The notes below the pieces were generated by a model that was not told the origin of the DNA, searched no databases, and saw only the letters and a program-made list of their open reading frames with translations. A DNA stretch of 6,932 bases from Actinomycetota bacterium (GTDB lineage Bacteria > Actinomycetota > Acidimicrobiia > Spongiisociales > ZC4RG35). The position numbers and the translations under genes were made by a program. Every line of letters begins with the position of its first letter. Within the stretch, counting starts at the first letter, position 1. Shown here piece by piece: positions 1-5,361 of this stretch. The stretch is from NCBI GenBank assembly GCA_003242515.1, contig QGUS01000088.1:1-6932 (forward strand), given 5' to 3'.

Positions 1-26
1 TTCAAATAGGCCTAGGGGTTGGAAAG
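1..26 (+). rRNA. possible extreme 3' end of 23S rRNA (partial)
   Basis: The first bases read TTCAAATAGGCC followed by TAGGGGTTGG. This resembles the conserved bacterial 23S rRNA 3' end, remembered as TACTAATAGGCC then GAGGG-TTG, with mismatches in the normally invariant ACTAA part. A complete 5S rRNA starts about 65 bases later, which is where a 23S gene would be expected to end. The match is short and imperfect, so this could equally be spacer. Aligning the bases upstream of the window to 23S rRNA would settle it. Confidence 0.3.
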
Positions 27-59
27 AATATCCTTTGGCTATCGGTCGTTCTCGCTATG

Positions 60-83
60 GAGCTCTCGGGTTGCCCGGAGCTC
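60..83 (+). other. hairpin in the spacer just before 5S rRNA
   Basis: GAGCTC at 60-65 pairs with GAGCTC at 78-83, and CGGG at 67-70 pairs with CCCG at 74-77. One T (66) is bulged and the loop is TTG (71-73). This gives a ten-pair stem ending seven bases before the 5S. No T-run follows, so it is not a terminator. Its position between 23S and 5S suggests a structure used in pre-rRNA processing, which is inference. Confidence 0.5.
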
Positions 84-90
84 GAAGGTT

Positions 91-210
<120 letters not shown>

Positions 211-219
211 TAAAACGTC

Positions 220-257
220 GGAGGGGTCACCGAGCAATCGATGGCCCCTCCTTTTTT
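220..257 (+). terminator. intrinsic terminator of the rRNA operon
   Basis: GGAGGGGTCA (220-229) pairs with TGGCCCCTCC (242-251), giving ten pairs including one G-U wobble, with a 12-base loop. Six T's (252-257) follow immediately. This is a textbook rho-independent terminator ten bases after the 5S. The next gene starts only 18 bases after the T-run, so the element also lies at the very front of that gene. Confidence 0.93.
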
Positions 258-275
258 CATCCCGAGGAGACACGG

Positions 276-1067
276 ATGGCGCGCCCGTCAGACAGAAACC
301 GAGGCCAGTCCGACCGCAGCCGCGGCCCGGGCGGCGACCGCAACCGGCGTCCTGCCGGCAAGGGGCGCGGCCCCGCCGGCCGTCCCGCTCCTTCATCCGA
401 CCGTCCCGTGCGCCGGGGCAAGATCACCCAGGTCCCGTCGGGCCAGATGCCCAAGTGGGTCCGTGAGGAGATCCTCCGCAGCACGGCCAAGGAGAAGCGG
501 GAGCCGGCCCTCATCCACCTGAGCAAGGGGATGGAGGCCTTCGCCGACGAGCGCTACCGCGCCGCCGCCGTCGAACTCCGCAAGGCCAAGGAGCTGTCGC
601 CGCGGGCCGCGACCGTCCGCGAGCTCCTGGGTCTGGCCGCCTACCGGTCCGGCCAGTGGGAGGAGGCGCTCCGCGAGCTACGTACCTTCCGGCGGATCAC
701 CGGGGACCTGACCCACACGCCGGTGGAGCTCGACTGTTTGCGGGCCCTCGGCAAGGACCAGGGCGTGGAGACCACCTGGAAGATGATCCAGGGAGCCGAC
801 CTGCGCTCGGAGACGCAGCACGAGGCCCGGGTCGTCTACGCCTCCTACCTCCTCGACCAGGGGCGGGCCCGTGACGCCTGGGCCGTGATCCGGCCGGGCA
901 GGCTGGTCTCGTCGCCTTCAGAGGGCGAGCTGCGCCGCTGGTTCGTGGCTGCCAGGGTGGCCCTGGCCGCCGGCGACCCCGAGGCCGCCCGGAAGCTCCT
1001 CGACGCCATCGACAAGCACGAGGTCGACTTCGAGGGCGTCGACGAGCTTCGCGCCCAGCTTCCCTGA
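276..1067 (+). CDS. TPR-repeat protein with basic Arg/Gly-rich N-terminus, function unknown
   Basis: The protein has 263 residues. The ATG at 276 was chosen because GAGGAG (264-269) lies six bases upstream; the open frame reaches back to 57, but that would run through the 5S rRNA and terminator. Residues 1-50 are low-complexity and rich in Arg, Gly, Asp, Pro and Ser (SDRNRG, SDRSRG and GGDRNRR units) and are probably disordered, resembling RGG-type RNA-binding tails. Residues 50-70 (KITQVPSGQMPKWVREE) form a distinct junction. Residues about 77-143 hold two tetratricopeptide-like helical pairs (signatures GMEAFADERYRAAAVELRKA and LLGLAAYRSGQWEEALRELR). Further TPR-like helices lie around 185-205 and 219-246. 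There is no signal peptide or membrane segment, so a cytoplasmic scaffold is likely. A link to ribosome or RNA work is suggested only by its position and basic tail. The specific family is not recognised. Confidence 0.85.
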   Translation: MARPSDRNRGQSDRSRGPGGDRNRRPAGKGRGPAGRPAPSSDRPVRRGKITQVPSGQMPKWVREEILRSTAKEKREPALIHLSKGMEAFADERYRAAAVELRKAKELSPRAATVRELLGLAAYRSGQWEEALRELRTFRRITGDLTHTPVELDCLRALGKDQGVETTWKMIQGADLRSETQHEARVVYASYLLDQGRARDAWAVIRPGRLVSSPSEGELRRWFVAARVALAAGDPEAARKLLDAIDKHEVDFEGVDELRAQLP

Positions 1068-1137
1068 CGACCCCCTTCCCACGGGCCCCGCGATCCGCTT
1101 GATTCGGTCGCGTCCGCACTTGCTGGGGAGGGGAGAG

Positions 1138-1491
1138 GTGAGCAGACCTTCCGACATCAACCTGGTGGTGCTGCGGGGCAGGCTCGGTGCCGACCCGGAG
1201 CTGAGGGAGTTCGAGAGCGGCAGCCGGCTGATCCGGTACCTGGTCGTCCTCCGGTCGGAGGCGCCCAGGCGCCGCACCGACGTGGTCCCCGTGGTCGTCT
1301 GGGACCCTCCCGACGACCTGTGGGAGCGGTCCGGGCTGTACGAGTGGAGCTTCTGGGGCGTCGGGTCGGTGCAGCGCCGGTACTTCGAGGGCCCCGAGGG
1401 ACGAACCAGCAGGATCGAGGTGGTGGCAGAGCAGGTCAGGGTGGCAGAGCCCCTGGTGGCGGCCGGAAGCGAAATCCCGGCGGGTGTCTAA
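1138..1491 (+). CDS. short single-stranded DNA-binding (SSB-like) OB-fold protein
   Basis: The protein has 117 residues from a GTG at 1138, with GGAG (1127-1130) seven bases upstream. A TTG at 1099 would add 13 residues but has no ribosome binding site. Residues 8-40 (NLVVLRGRLGADPELREF then SGSRLIRYLVVLRS) match the first strands of bacterial SSB. TDVVPVVVWD (47-56) and RTSRIEVVAEQVRV (89-102) fit the later strands of the OB fold. Canonical SSB is about 160-180 residues with a disordered linker and an acidic DDDIPF-type tip that recruits repair and replication partners. Here the chain stops after SEIPAGV, so the partner-binding tail is missing. It is probably an accessory SSB paralogue rather than the main replication SSB; binding other nucleic acids is possible. 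It lies 70 bases after the TPR gene and overlaps the SURF1 start. Confidence 0.82.
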   Translation: MSRPSDINLVVLRGRLGADPELREFESGSRLIRYLVVLRSEAPRRRTDVVPVVVWDPPDDLWERSGLYEWSFWGVGSVQRRYFEGPEGRTSRIEVVAEQVRVAEPLVAAGSEIPAGV

Positions 1492-2272
1492 CCTCGATGC
1501 CCTGACCACACGCACGCGACATCCGCTGCTGACGCCGTTCTGGCTGGTGGGCCACCTGATCGTCCTGGTCGTGGTGGCAGCCTTCGTGATGCTCGGGTTC
1601 TGGCAGCTGAACAGGCACGCCGAGCGGGCCAGGGCCAACGAGGAGGGACGGCGCACGATCGCAGAGGCCCCCGTCCCGCTGGACGAGCTGCTGTCCGGGG
1701 CGGAGGACATCGAGTCGCTCCGTTACCGGCGGGTGACCGTGACCGGCGCGTACCGGCCCGAGGACGAGGTCCTGATCCGCTCCCGCTCCCATCCCGACCA
1801 CGGTGTCGGCTATCACGTGGTGACCCCGCTCGTGCTATCCGACGGGACAGCCGTCCTGGTGAACCGAGGCTGGGTGCCCCAGGCGGCGGACACGCCGCCG
1901 GTGGGGGAGGCGGCCCCGCCGGCAGGGGAGGTGACGGTCACCGGCTGGGTGGAGCCGACCCAGGTGAGGCCGGGCGTCGGGCCGGCCGACCCCGAGGAGG
2001 GGCGTCTGCCCCGCATGCACCGGGTCGACATCACCCGGATCGCACGGCAGGTCGACTACGACCTGGCCCCCGTGTACGTGGTGGCGCGGGAAGGGGCGGG
2101 GGAGGGGGACCTCCCGATCCCGGTCGCGACCCCCACCTTCGACGACCCCGGGCCTCACATGTCCTATGCGATCCAGTGGTTCTCTTTCGCCGTGATCGGC
2201 GTCGTGGGCTACGCCTTCCTGGCCCGCAGGGCCGTCCGTCAGTCCCGGGCGAGGCCCTCCACGACCTCGTAG
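1484..2272 (+). CDS. SURF1 family protein, cytochrome c oxidase assembly
   Basis: This 262-residue membrane protein has the SURF1 architecture: a transmembrane helix near the N-terminus (about 18-40), a large external domain, and a second helix near the C-terminus (about 228-248). Family signatures are GFWQLNRHAER (38-48), RRVTVTGAY (82-90), GYHVVTPL (109-116), VLVNRGWVP (124-132) and MSYAIQWFSFA (226-236). SURF1 helps insert heme a or mature subunit I of aa3-type cytochrome c oxidase, so its presence implies aerobic respiration. The start is a GTG that overlaps the end of the SSB-like gene by eight bases. No clear Shine-Dalgarno precedes it, so translation is probably coupled to that gene. 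The length is normal for bacterial SURF1. The last 34 bases overlap the 3' end of the convergent YbaK-like gene. Confidence 0.93.
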   Translation: MSNLDALTTRTRHPLLTPFWLVGHLIVLVVVAAFVMLGFWQLNRHAERARANEEGRRTIAEAPVPLDELLSGAEDIESLRYRRVTVTGAYRPEDEVLIRSRSHPDHGVGYHVVTPLVLSDGTAVLVNRGWVPQAADTPPVGEAAPPAGEVTVTGWVEPTQVRPGVGPADPEEGRLPRMHRVDITRIARQVDYDLAPVYVVAREGAGEGDLPIPVATPTFDDPGPHMSYAIQWFSFAVIGVVGYAFLARRAVRQSRARPSTTS

Positions 2273-2721
2273 TCATCGAGGCCGGCCAGCTGCCGCGGGT
2301 CGAGGCGGATCTTGGCGTCCCTGCGGCCGGCGCCGACGATCACCCAGTCCTTCTCCATGACCCGGGAGTCGATCCAGATCGGGACGCCCTCTGGCATGGC
2401 GAAGACGGTGACCCCGCCGATCTCCTGTCCGGTGATCTCCCGGGTCTCCTCGGCAGGGGCGAAGCTGGCCTTGCGGACTCCGAGCCGCCGGCGGACCGTC
2501 CCGTTTACGTCGAGACGGGTGGTGGCCAGCAAGCAGCAGAGCACGCGGTGGCTCTCAGGCTGCCGGGAGGCGACGAGGATGGCATTGGCGGAGCGGTCGA
2601 GGGGCACTCCGTAGGCCTCGCAGAAGCGGGCCGTGTCGGACAGCGTCGGGTCGATCTCCATCGACTCGTACTCGATGCCGAGGCGCTCCAGCTCGGCGGC
2701 GACGGACGGGTGGATCGGCAT
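2239..2721 (-). CDS. YbaK/EbsC-type aminoacyl-tRNA deacylase-like protein
   Basis: This is a 160-residue single-domain protein. The start at 2721 gives an N-terminus typical of the family (MPIHPSVAAELERLGIEYES); the frame extends 20 residues upstream but reads into the divergent promoter region. Family features are ANAILVA (45-51), TTRLDVNGTVRRRLGVRKASF (67-87), EETREITGQEIGGV (91-104), GVPIWIDSRV (112-121) and DWVIVGAGRRDAKIRL (125-140). YbaK and its ProX relatives hydrolyse mischarged tRNAs in trans, for example Cys-tRNA(Pro) in E. coli. By eye alignment, the catalytic Lys46 of E. coli YbaK (YKTLLVA) corresponds to Asn46 here, so the activity or substrate may differ. AGGA eight bases before the ATG could be the ribosome binding site, or part of a leaderless -10 element. 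It is convergent with SURF1 and divergent from the methyltransferase. Confidence 0.88.
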   Translation of the reverse strand: MPIHPSVAAELERLGIEYESMEIDPTLSDTARFCEAYGVPLDRSANAILVASRQPESHRVLCCLLATTRLDVNGTVRRRLGVRKASFAPAEETREITGQEIGGVTVFAMPEGVPIWIDSRVMEKDWVIVGAGRRDAKIRLDPRQLAGLDDYEVVEGLARD

Positions 2722-2728
2722 GGCGGGA

Positions 2729-2734
2729 ATCCTA
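2729..2734 (-). promoter_or_regulatory. candidate -10 element for the YbaK-like gene, leaderless
   Basis: Read on the - strand, TAGGAT fits the actinobacterial -10 pattern TANNNT. It ends seven bases before the ATG at 2721, so transcription would begin at or next to the start codon. No good -35 is visible. The AGGA inside it could instead act as a Shine-Dalgarno, so this is only a candidate. Confidence 0.35.
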
Positions 2735-2771
2735 GAAATGCCCGGAATCCACTCCGTCCGGCTGGCACACT

Positions 2772-2787
2772 CCGGTGTCATGACCGG
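2772..2787. repeat. inverted repeat around the methyltransferase start codon
   Basis: CCGGT (2772-2776) and ACCGG (2783-2787) form a five-pair inverted repeat whose six-base centre, GTCATG, contains the ATG start. It could be a small operator or an RNA hairpin presenting the start codon in its loop. In DNA this GC-rich, a five-base arm may also be chance. Confidence 0.3.
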
Positions 2788-3514
2788 TGAACGCAGATAC
2801 GGGGACGTCTGGGCCCCGTACTACGACGAGGTGTACACCGAGGTCGACCTCAACGCCATCCGGATGCTCGAGGAGTACGCCGGGCCCGAGCGCCGCATGC
2901 TCGAGCTGGGCATCGGCACCGGGCGGATGGCCCTGCCGCTGGTCCACCGCGGCATCGACGTGGTGGGCGTCGACGAGTCGGAGGCGATGGTCGCCCGGCT
3001 GCGGTCGAAACCCGGGGGAGACCGGGTGAGCGTCGTGATCGGCGACTTCGCCGACGTCCCGGTCGAAGGGACCTTCCCGCTGGTCTACCTCGGCTTCAAC
3101 ACGCTCTTCTGCCTGCTCACCCAGGAGCGTCAGGTCGACTGCTTCGTCGGCGTGGCGGAGCACCTGGACCCGGGCGGCAGGTTAGTGCTGGAGTGCTTCG
3201 TCCCCGACCTGGTGCGGTACGACGGCCTCGGCACCCGGGTGGGCGTGGGGAGCCTGAGCCCCGACGGCAGCCACTCGTACGAGCTGGCCGTCCACCACGC
3301 GGCCACCCAGGTGATCGAGGCGCACAACGTGCGGCGCCTGGCTACGGGAGAGACCGTCGTCCTCCCGACCACCATCCGGTATGCCTGGCCGTCGGAGATC
3401 GACCTGATGGCGCGGATCGCCGGCCTGGAGCTGGAGGCGCGCTGGGACTGGTACGACCGGAGGCCGTTCACCGACCGGTCGCCGGCACACGTTTCCGTGT
3501 ACCGGAAGCCCTAG
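2780..3514 (+). CDS. class I SAM-dependent methyltransferase
   Basis: The protein has 244 residues. Start 2780 gives MTGERRYGDVWAPYYDEVY, the usual beginning of small class I methyltransferases of this type; earlier in-frame starts would run antisense through the YbaK-like gene. Motif I, the SAM-binding glycine loop, is LELGIGTGR (41-49). The acidic residue that contacts the ribose follows in VVGVDESEAM (61-70). VVIGDF (85-90) and LVYLGFNTLFCLL (101-113) are the next core strands, and HLDPGGRLVLECF (128-140) is the post-core strand. The C-terminal part (RYAWPSEIDLMARIAGLEL, 200-218) is a typical substrate-side cap. The substrate cannot be read from the sequence; a small molecule or lipid is more likely than RNA or protein, because no RNA-binding domain is present. 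No Shine-Dalgarno is evident, and the start codon lies in a small inverted repeat. It converges on thioredoxin with six bases between the stops. Confidence 0.9.
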   Translation: MTGERRYGDVWAPYYDEVYTEVDLNAIRMLEEYAGPERRMLELGIGTGRMALPLVHRGIDVVGVDESEAMVARLRSKPGGDRVSVVIGDFADVPVEGTFPLVYLGFNTLFCLLTQERQVDCFVGVAEHLDPGGRLVLECFVPDLVRYDGLGTRVGVGSLSPDGSHSYELAVHHAATQVIEAHNVRRLATGETVVLPTTIRYAWPSEIDLMARIAGLELEARWDWYDRRPFTDRSPAHVSVYRKP

Positions 3515-3520
3515 CGGCGG

Positions 3521-3943
3521 TCAGATCTCGTCGTGGCCCGGCGCGTAGTCGTCGCCGTGGTCGTGGCCCTCATGAACCTCGGCGGCCATCTCGGCCTCGA
3601 TCTGGGCGCGTACGGCGTCCATGTCGAGCTCCCTGACCTTTGAGATCAGATCCTCGAACACCTGTTCGGGCAGGGCGCCGGGCTGCGCGTAGAGGATGAT
3701 CTGGTCCCTGAAGACCATCAGGGTGGGGATGGAGCGGATCCCGAAGGCGGCGGCGAGCTCCATCTCGGCGTCGGTGTCCACCTTGGCGAAGACGATGTCG
3801 GAGTGGCGCTCGGACGCGGACTCGAAAACCGGGGCGAACATCTTGCACGGGCCGCACCAGTCGGCCCAGAAGTCGACGATCACGGTCTCGTTGTTCATGA
3901 TCGTCTCGTCGAAGTTTTCCTTGGTGAGTGCCACCGTGGGCAT
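3521..3943 (-). CDS. trxA: thioredoxin with C-terminal helical and His/Asp-rich extension
   Basis: The protein has 140 residues. The start is the ATG at 3943, with AGGGAG seven bases upstream. Residues 1-104 are a standard thioredoxin fold: the active site WCGPCK spans 29-34 (redox cysteines 30 and 33), DFWADWC precedes it, and the cis-proline is Pro73 in SIPTL. It should reduce protein disulfides in the cytoplasm, recharged by thioredoxin reductase, which is not in the window. Most thioredoxins end near residue 105-110. Here a predicted amphipathic helix (about 105-122) continues into a tail with histidines at 124, 127, 129 and 137 among many Asp/Glu/Gly. That tail could bind a metal ion, which is inference. 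There is no signal peptide, so it is not a periplasmic oxidoreductase. It stands alone, with its own upstream intergenic region. Confidence 0.95.
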   Translation of the reverse strand: MPTVALTKENFDETIMNNETVIVDFWADWCGPCKMFAPVFESASERHSDIVFAKVDTDAEMELAAAFGIRSIPTLMVFRDQIILYAQPGALPEQVFEDLISKVRELDMDAVRAQIEAEMAAEVHEGHDHGDDYAPGHDEI

Positions 3944-4078
3944 GACGGGATCTCCCTGATAGAGGTGTCTTCTCAGGCAACCCTAACCGGAGCGGGCATA
4001 TTCCGGGGTCGATCGCGGCACTTCCGGGGAGCGGGAGCGGCGTCCTGCCCGGTCCCGGGGGCGTCCCGTTCGGGCGCC

Positions 4079-4094
4079 CATAATCCAGGTTATG
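4079..4094. promoter_or_regulatory. 16-bp imperfect palindrome between amidase and thioredoxin
   Basis: CATAATCCAGGTTATG is palindromic over seven of its eight possible pairs, counting one G-T, and is AT-rich compared with its surroundings. On the - strand it overlaps a perfect TTGACA (4093-4098). The CATAAT half resembles a -10 on the + strand, but no gene lies suitably downstream of it. It sits about 135 bases upstream of the thioredoxin start, so it may be an operator or part of a promoter for that gene. No -10 lies at the expected 16-18 bases from TTGACA. The rest of 3944-4155 shows no gene I can support. Confidence 0.3.
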
Positions 4095-4107
4095 TCAAGT
4101 ACGCCAT

Positions 4108-4148
4108 GAGGTCCCCGGCCCGGGAAAGGCCCGGTGCGACGGGGCCTC
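4108..4148 (-). terminator. candidate hairpin terminator after the amidase gene
   Basis: A three-part GC-rich stem starts eight bases past the amidase stop on the - strand. GAGG (4108-4111) pairs with CCTC (4145-4148), CCCC (4113-4116) with GGGG (4141-4144), and CCGGG (4120-4124) with CCCGG (4130-4134). The loop is five bases, with internal unpaired stretches. No T-run follows on the - strand, so it is either a U-less actinobacterial-type terminator or a 3' end stabiliser. Confidence 0.4.
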
Positions 4149-4155
4149 TTCCCCG

Positions 4156-5148
4156 CTACTCGAGCGGGACCTCCTCGCAGCCCTGCGTCGTCAGGCCTGG
4201 AGCGGCGGTGAAGATCCGGCCCGGCTCGTACCAGCCGGATCCGGGGGCGTCGGTCGTCAGGTACGCCTCGATCCCGTCGGCCAGAGCGGTCGCCGCCACC
4301 TCCACGTACTCCTCCGTGGCGAACAGCTCCGCCTCCGCAGGGTTCGACATGTACCCCATCTCCACGAGCACCGACGGCGTCCGCGGCCTCCGGATCATCC
4401 CGTAGGTGTCCCGGCCGTTGCGGTTCAGGACCGTGATAACGCCGGCGTCCGGCGCCGCCGTCCACGCCACCTCGGTGAACCGGCTCAGCGCCGCGACCAC
4501 GTGCTCGTAGATCACCCCACCGAGGCGGCGGGATTCGGCGCTGAATGACTGGTAGAAGATCTCGGTGCCCGGCCGGGTCGACGGCCCCGGCGTGGGCGCG
4601 TTGTGGTGGATCGACACCAGCACCTCGGCCCCGACGTGATCCGCCAGGTCCGCCCGCGTCGGGATGGTCGTGGCGTAGTCCCCGGTGCGGGTCAGGAGCA
4701 CGGAGATGCCCCGCTCCTCGAGACGTGCGGCCGTCTCCAGGGCCACCCTCAGGTTCGCCTGCTTCTCCGGGAGCCCGTTGCGGCCCTGGGCGCCCACGTC
4801 CCTGCTGCCGCCGTGCCCCGGGTCCAGCACCACCCGGGCGCCGTAGACCGGCTCCCCGTCCCGCACGATCGTCGGGACGCCGCAGGGCGAGGTCACCAGG
4901 TAGCCGTTCTCGATCACCGCCCGGACCGCCACCGGGATGCCCTTGGGCGTGATCAGCGCCTTCGGCTCCCCCGGCAGGGTCGTCGTGGTGACCGGTGCGG
5001 CCGTGGTGCTCGTGGAGCTGGTCGAGGTGGTCGGGTCCGTGGCGGCAGTCACGGTCGTCTCCGGCTGCGGACCGGACGGCGGCGGGATCGCCGTGCAGCC
5101 CGCGGCCAGGGCCACCAGGATGGCCGTCAGGTTCCGGAACCAGCGCAC
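4156..5148 (-). CDS. secreted N-acetylmuramoyl-L-alanine amidase (Amidase_3), probable lipoprotein
   Basis: The protein has 330 residues from a GTG at 5148. The frame is open upstream to 5292, but that part is highly charged and overlaps the divergent gene, whereas 5148 gives a clean export signal. Basic RWFR is followed by a hydrophobic stretch and the lipobox LAAGC with Cys18. A Thr/Ser-rich linker (about 31-59, ending TTTTLPG) spans the wall. The amidase domain (about 105-297) is zinc-dependent and cuts the bond between MurNAc and the stem peptide L-Ala. Predicted zinc ligands are His112 (DPGHGG), Glu128 (LPEKQANL) and His181 (SIHHNA); the catalytic Glu263 lies in VLVEMGYMSNP. Two cysteines outside the core, 89 (SPCGVP) and 324 (QGCEEV), could form a disulfide. 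A role in cell separation or wall turnover is likely. The absence of SPOR or LysM domains means targeting is unknown. No good Shine-Dalgarno precedes the GTG; CAGAAT seven bases upstream may be the -10 of a leaderless mRNA. Confidence 0.92.
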   Translation of the reverse strand: MRWFRNLTAILVALAAGCTAIPPPSGPQPETTVTAATDPTTSTSSTSTTAAPVTTTTLPGEPKALITPKGIPVAVRAVIENGYLVTSPCGVPTIVRDGEPVYGARVVLDPGHGGSRDVGAQGRNGLPEKQANLRVALETAARLEERGISVLLTRTGDYATTIPTRADLADHVGAEVLVSIHHNAPTPGPSTRPGTEIFYQSFSAESRRLGGVIYEHVVAALSRFTEVAWTAAPDAGVITVLNRNGRDTYGMIRRPRTPSVLVEMGYMSNPAEAELFATEEYVEVAATALADGIEAYLTTDAPGSGWYEPGRIFTAAPGLTTQGCEEVPLE

Positions 5149-5154
5149 CGGTCG

Positions 5155-5160
5155 TATTCT
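5155..5160 (+). promoter_or_regulatory. candidate -10 element for the small membrane protein gene
   Basis: TATTCT fits TANNNT and ends six bases before the GTG at 5167, the spacing seen in leaderless actinobacterial genes. GGGAG between them is too close to the start to be a good ribosome binding site. On the opposite strand CAGAAT (5156-5161) overlaps it and would serve the amidase, so this spot may be a back-to-back promoter. Confidence 0.45.
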
Positions 5161-5166
5161 GGGAGC

Positions 5167-5361
5167 GTGTTCGGACCTTTGAACGGTGTCAGGGTCGCCC
5201 TCGTCTCGCTGGCCGGCGTGGCGGCGGTCGTCGCCTTCGTCTTCCGCCAGCCGCTCGTGGGCGCCGTCCTCATCGCCGGGGTCGCGGTTCACGGGCTCGG
5301 ATGGCTGTACCTGTGGCGCCAGCGCTCATCCGATCCTCTCGGCGAGCGCGGCGGCGACTGA
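5167..5361 (+). CDS. small two-helix membrane protein, function unknown
   Basis: This is a 64-residue protein from a GTG at 5167. Two hydrophobic segments (about 8-26, VRVALVSLAGVAAVVAFVF, and 29-50, ending GLGWLYLWRQR) are separated by a short RQP turn. A charged tail, SSDPLGERGGD, follows. Positive residues after the second helix suggest both ends face the cytoplasm. Support comes from the clean hydrophobic pattern, the nearby -10 element, and its fit in the gap between the amidase and mutase genes. The reading frame stays open far upstream, but there it is antisense to the amidase and has no membrane pattern. Its last 36 bases overlap the 3' end of the mutase gene. The family is not recognised. 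It may be a real small protein or a chance frame; conservation in relatives would decide. Confidence 0.6.
   Translation: MFGPLNGVRVALVSLAGVAAVVAFVFRQPLVGAVLIAGVAVHGLGWLYLWRQRSSDPLGERGGD

Noticed and set aside
1068..1137. Possible promoter between the TPR and SSB-like genes (TTGATT at 1099)
   Set aside because: No -10-like hexamer occurs 16-18 bases downstream; the gap is better read as a leader or intercistronic spacer.
697..1710. Long open frame on the - strand opposite the TPR, SSB-like and SURF1 genes
   Set aside because: It is antisense to three well-supported genes. The translation is Arg/Pro/Ser-rich with no domain, as expected for a GC-rich shadow frame.
2176..2790. Open frame on the + strand across the YbaK-like gene
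   Set aside because: It is antisense to a recognisable YbaK-family protein, and its translation shows no domain or hydrophobic pattern.
3983..4081. Possible 32-codon leader ORF upstream of thioredoxin on the - strand, with TAACCT five bases before its ATG
   Set aside because: The peptide is almost all Arg/Pro/Ser/Gly, typical of a random GC-rich frame, and the -10 spacing is short. Only the palindrome in this area is kept.
3803..4405. Open frame on the + strand spanning the thioredoxin start and the amidase end
   Set aside because: It is a low-complexity translation antisense to two recognised genes, with no ribosome binding site.
4603..5166. Upstream extension of the small membrane protein frame
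   Set aside because: This part is antisense to the amidase and has an Arg/Gly/His-rich shadow composition. Hydrophobic structure begins only after the GTG at 5167.
5149..5292. N-terminal extension of the amidase to the first possible start at 5292
   Set aside because: It would bury the lipoprotein signal behind 48 mostly charged residues and overlap the divergent gene. The GTG at 5148 gives a proper signal sequence.
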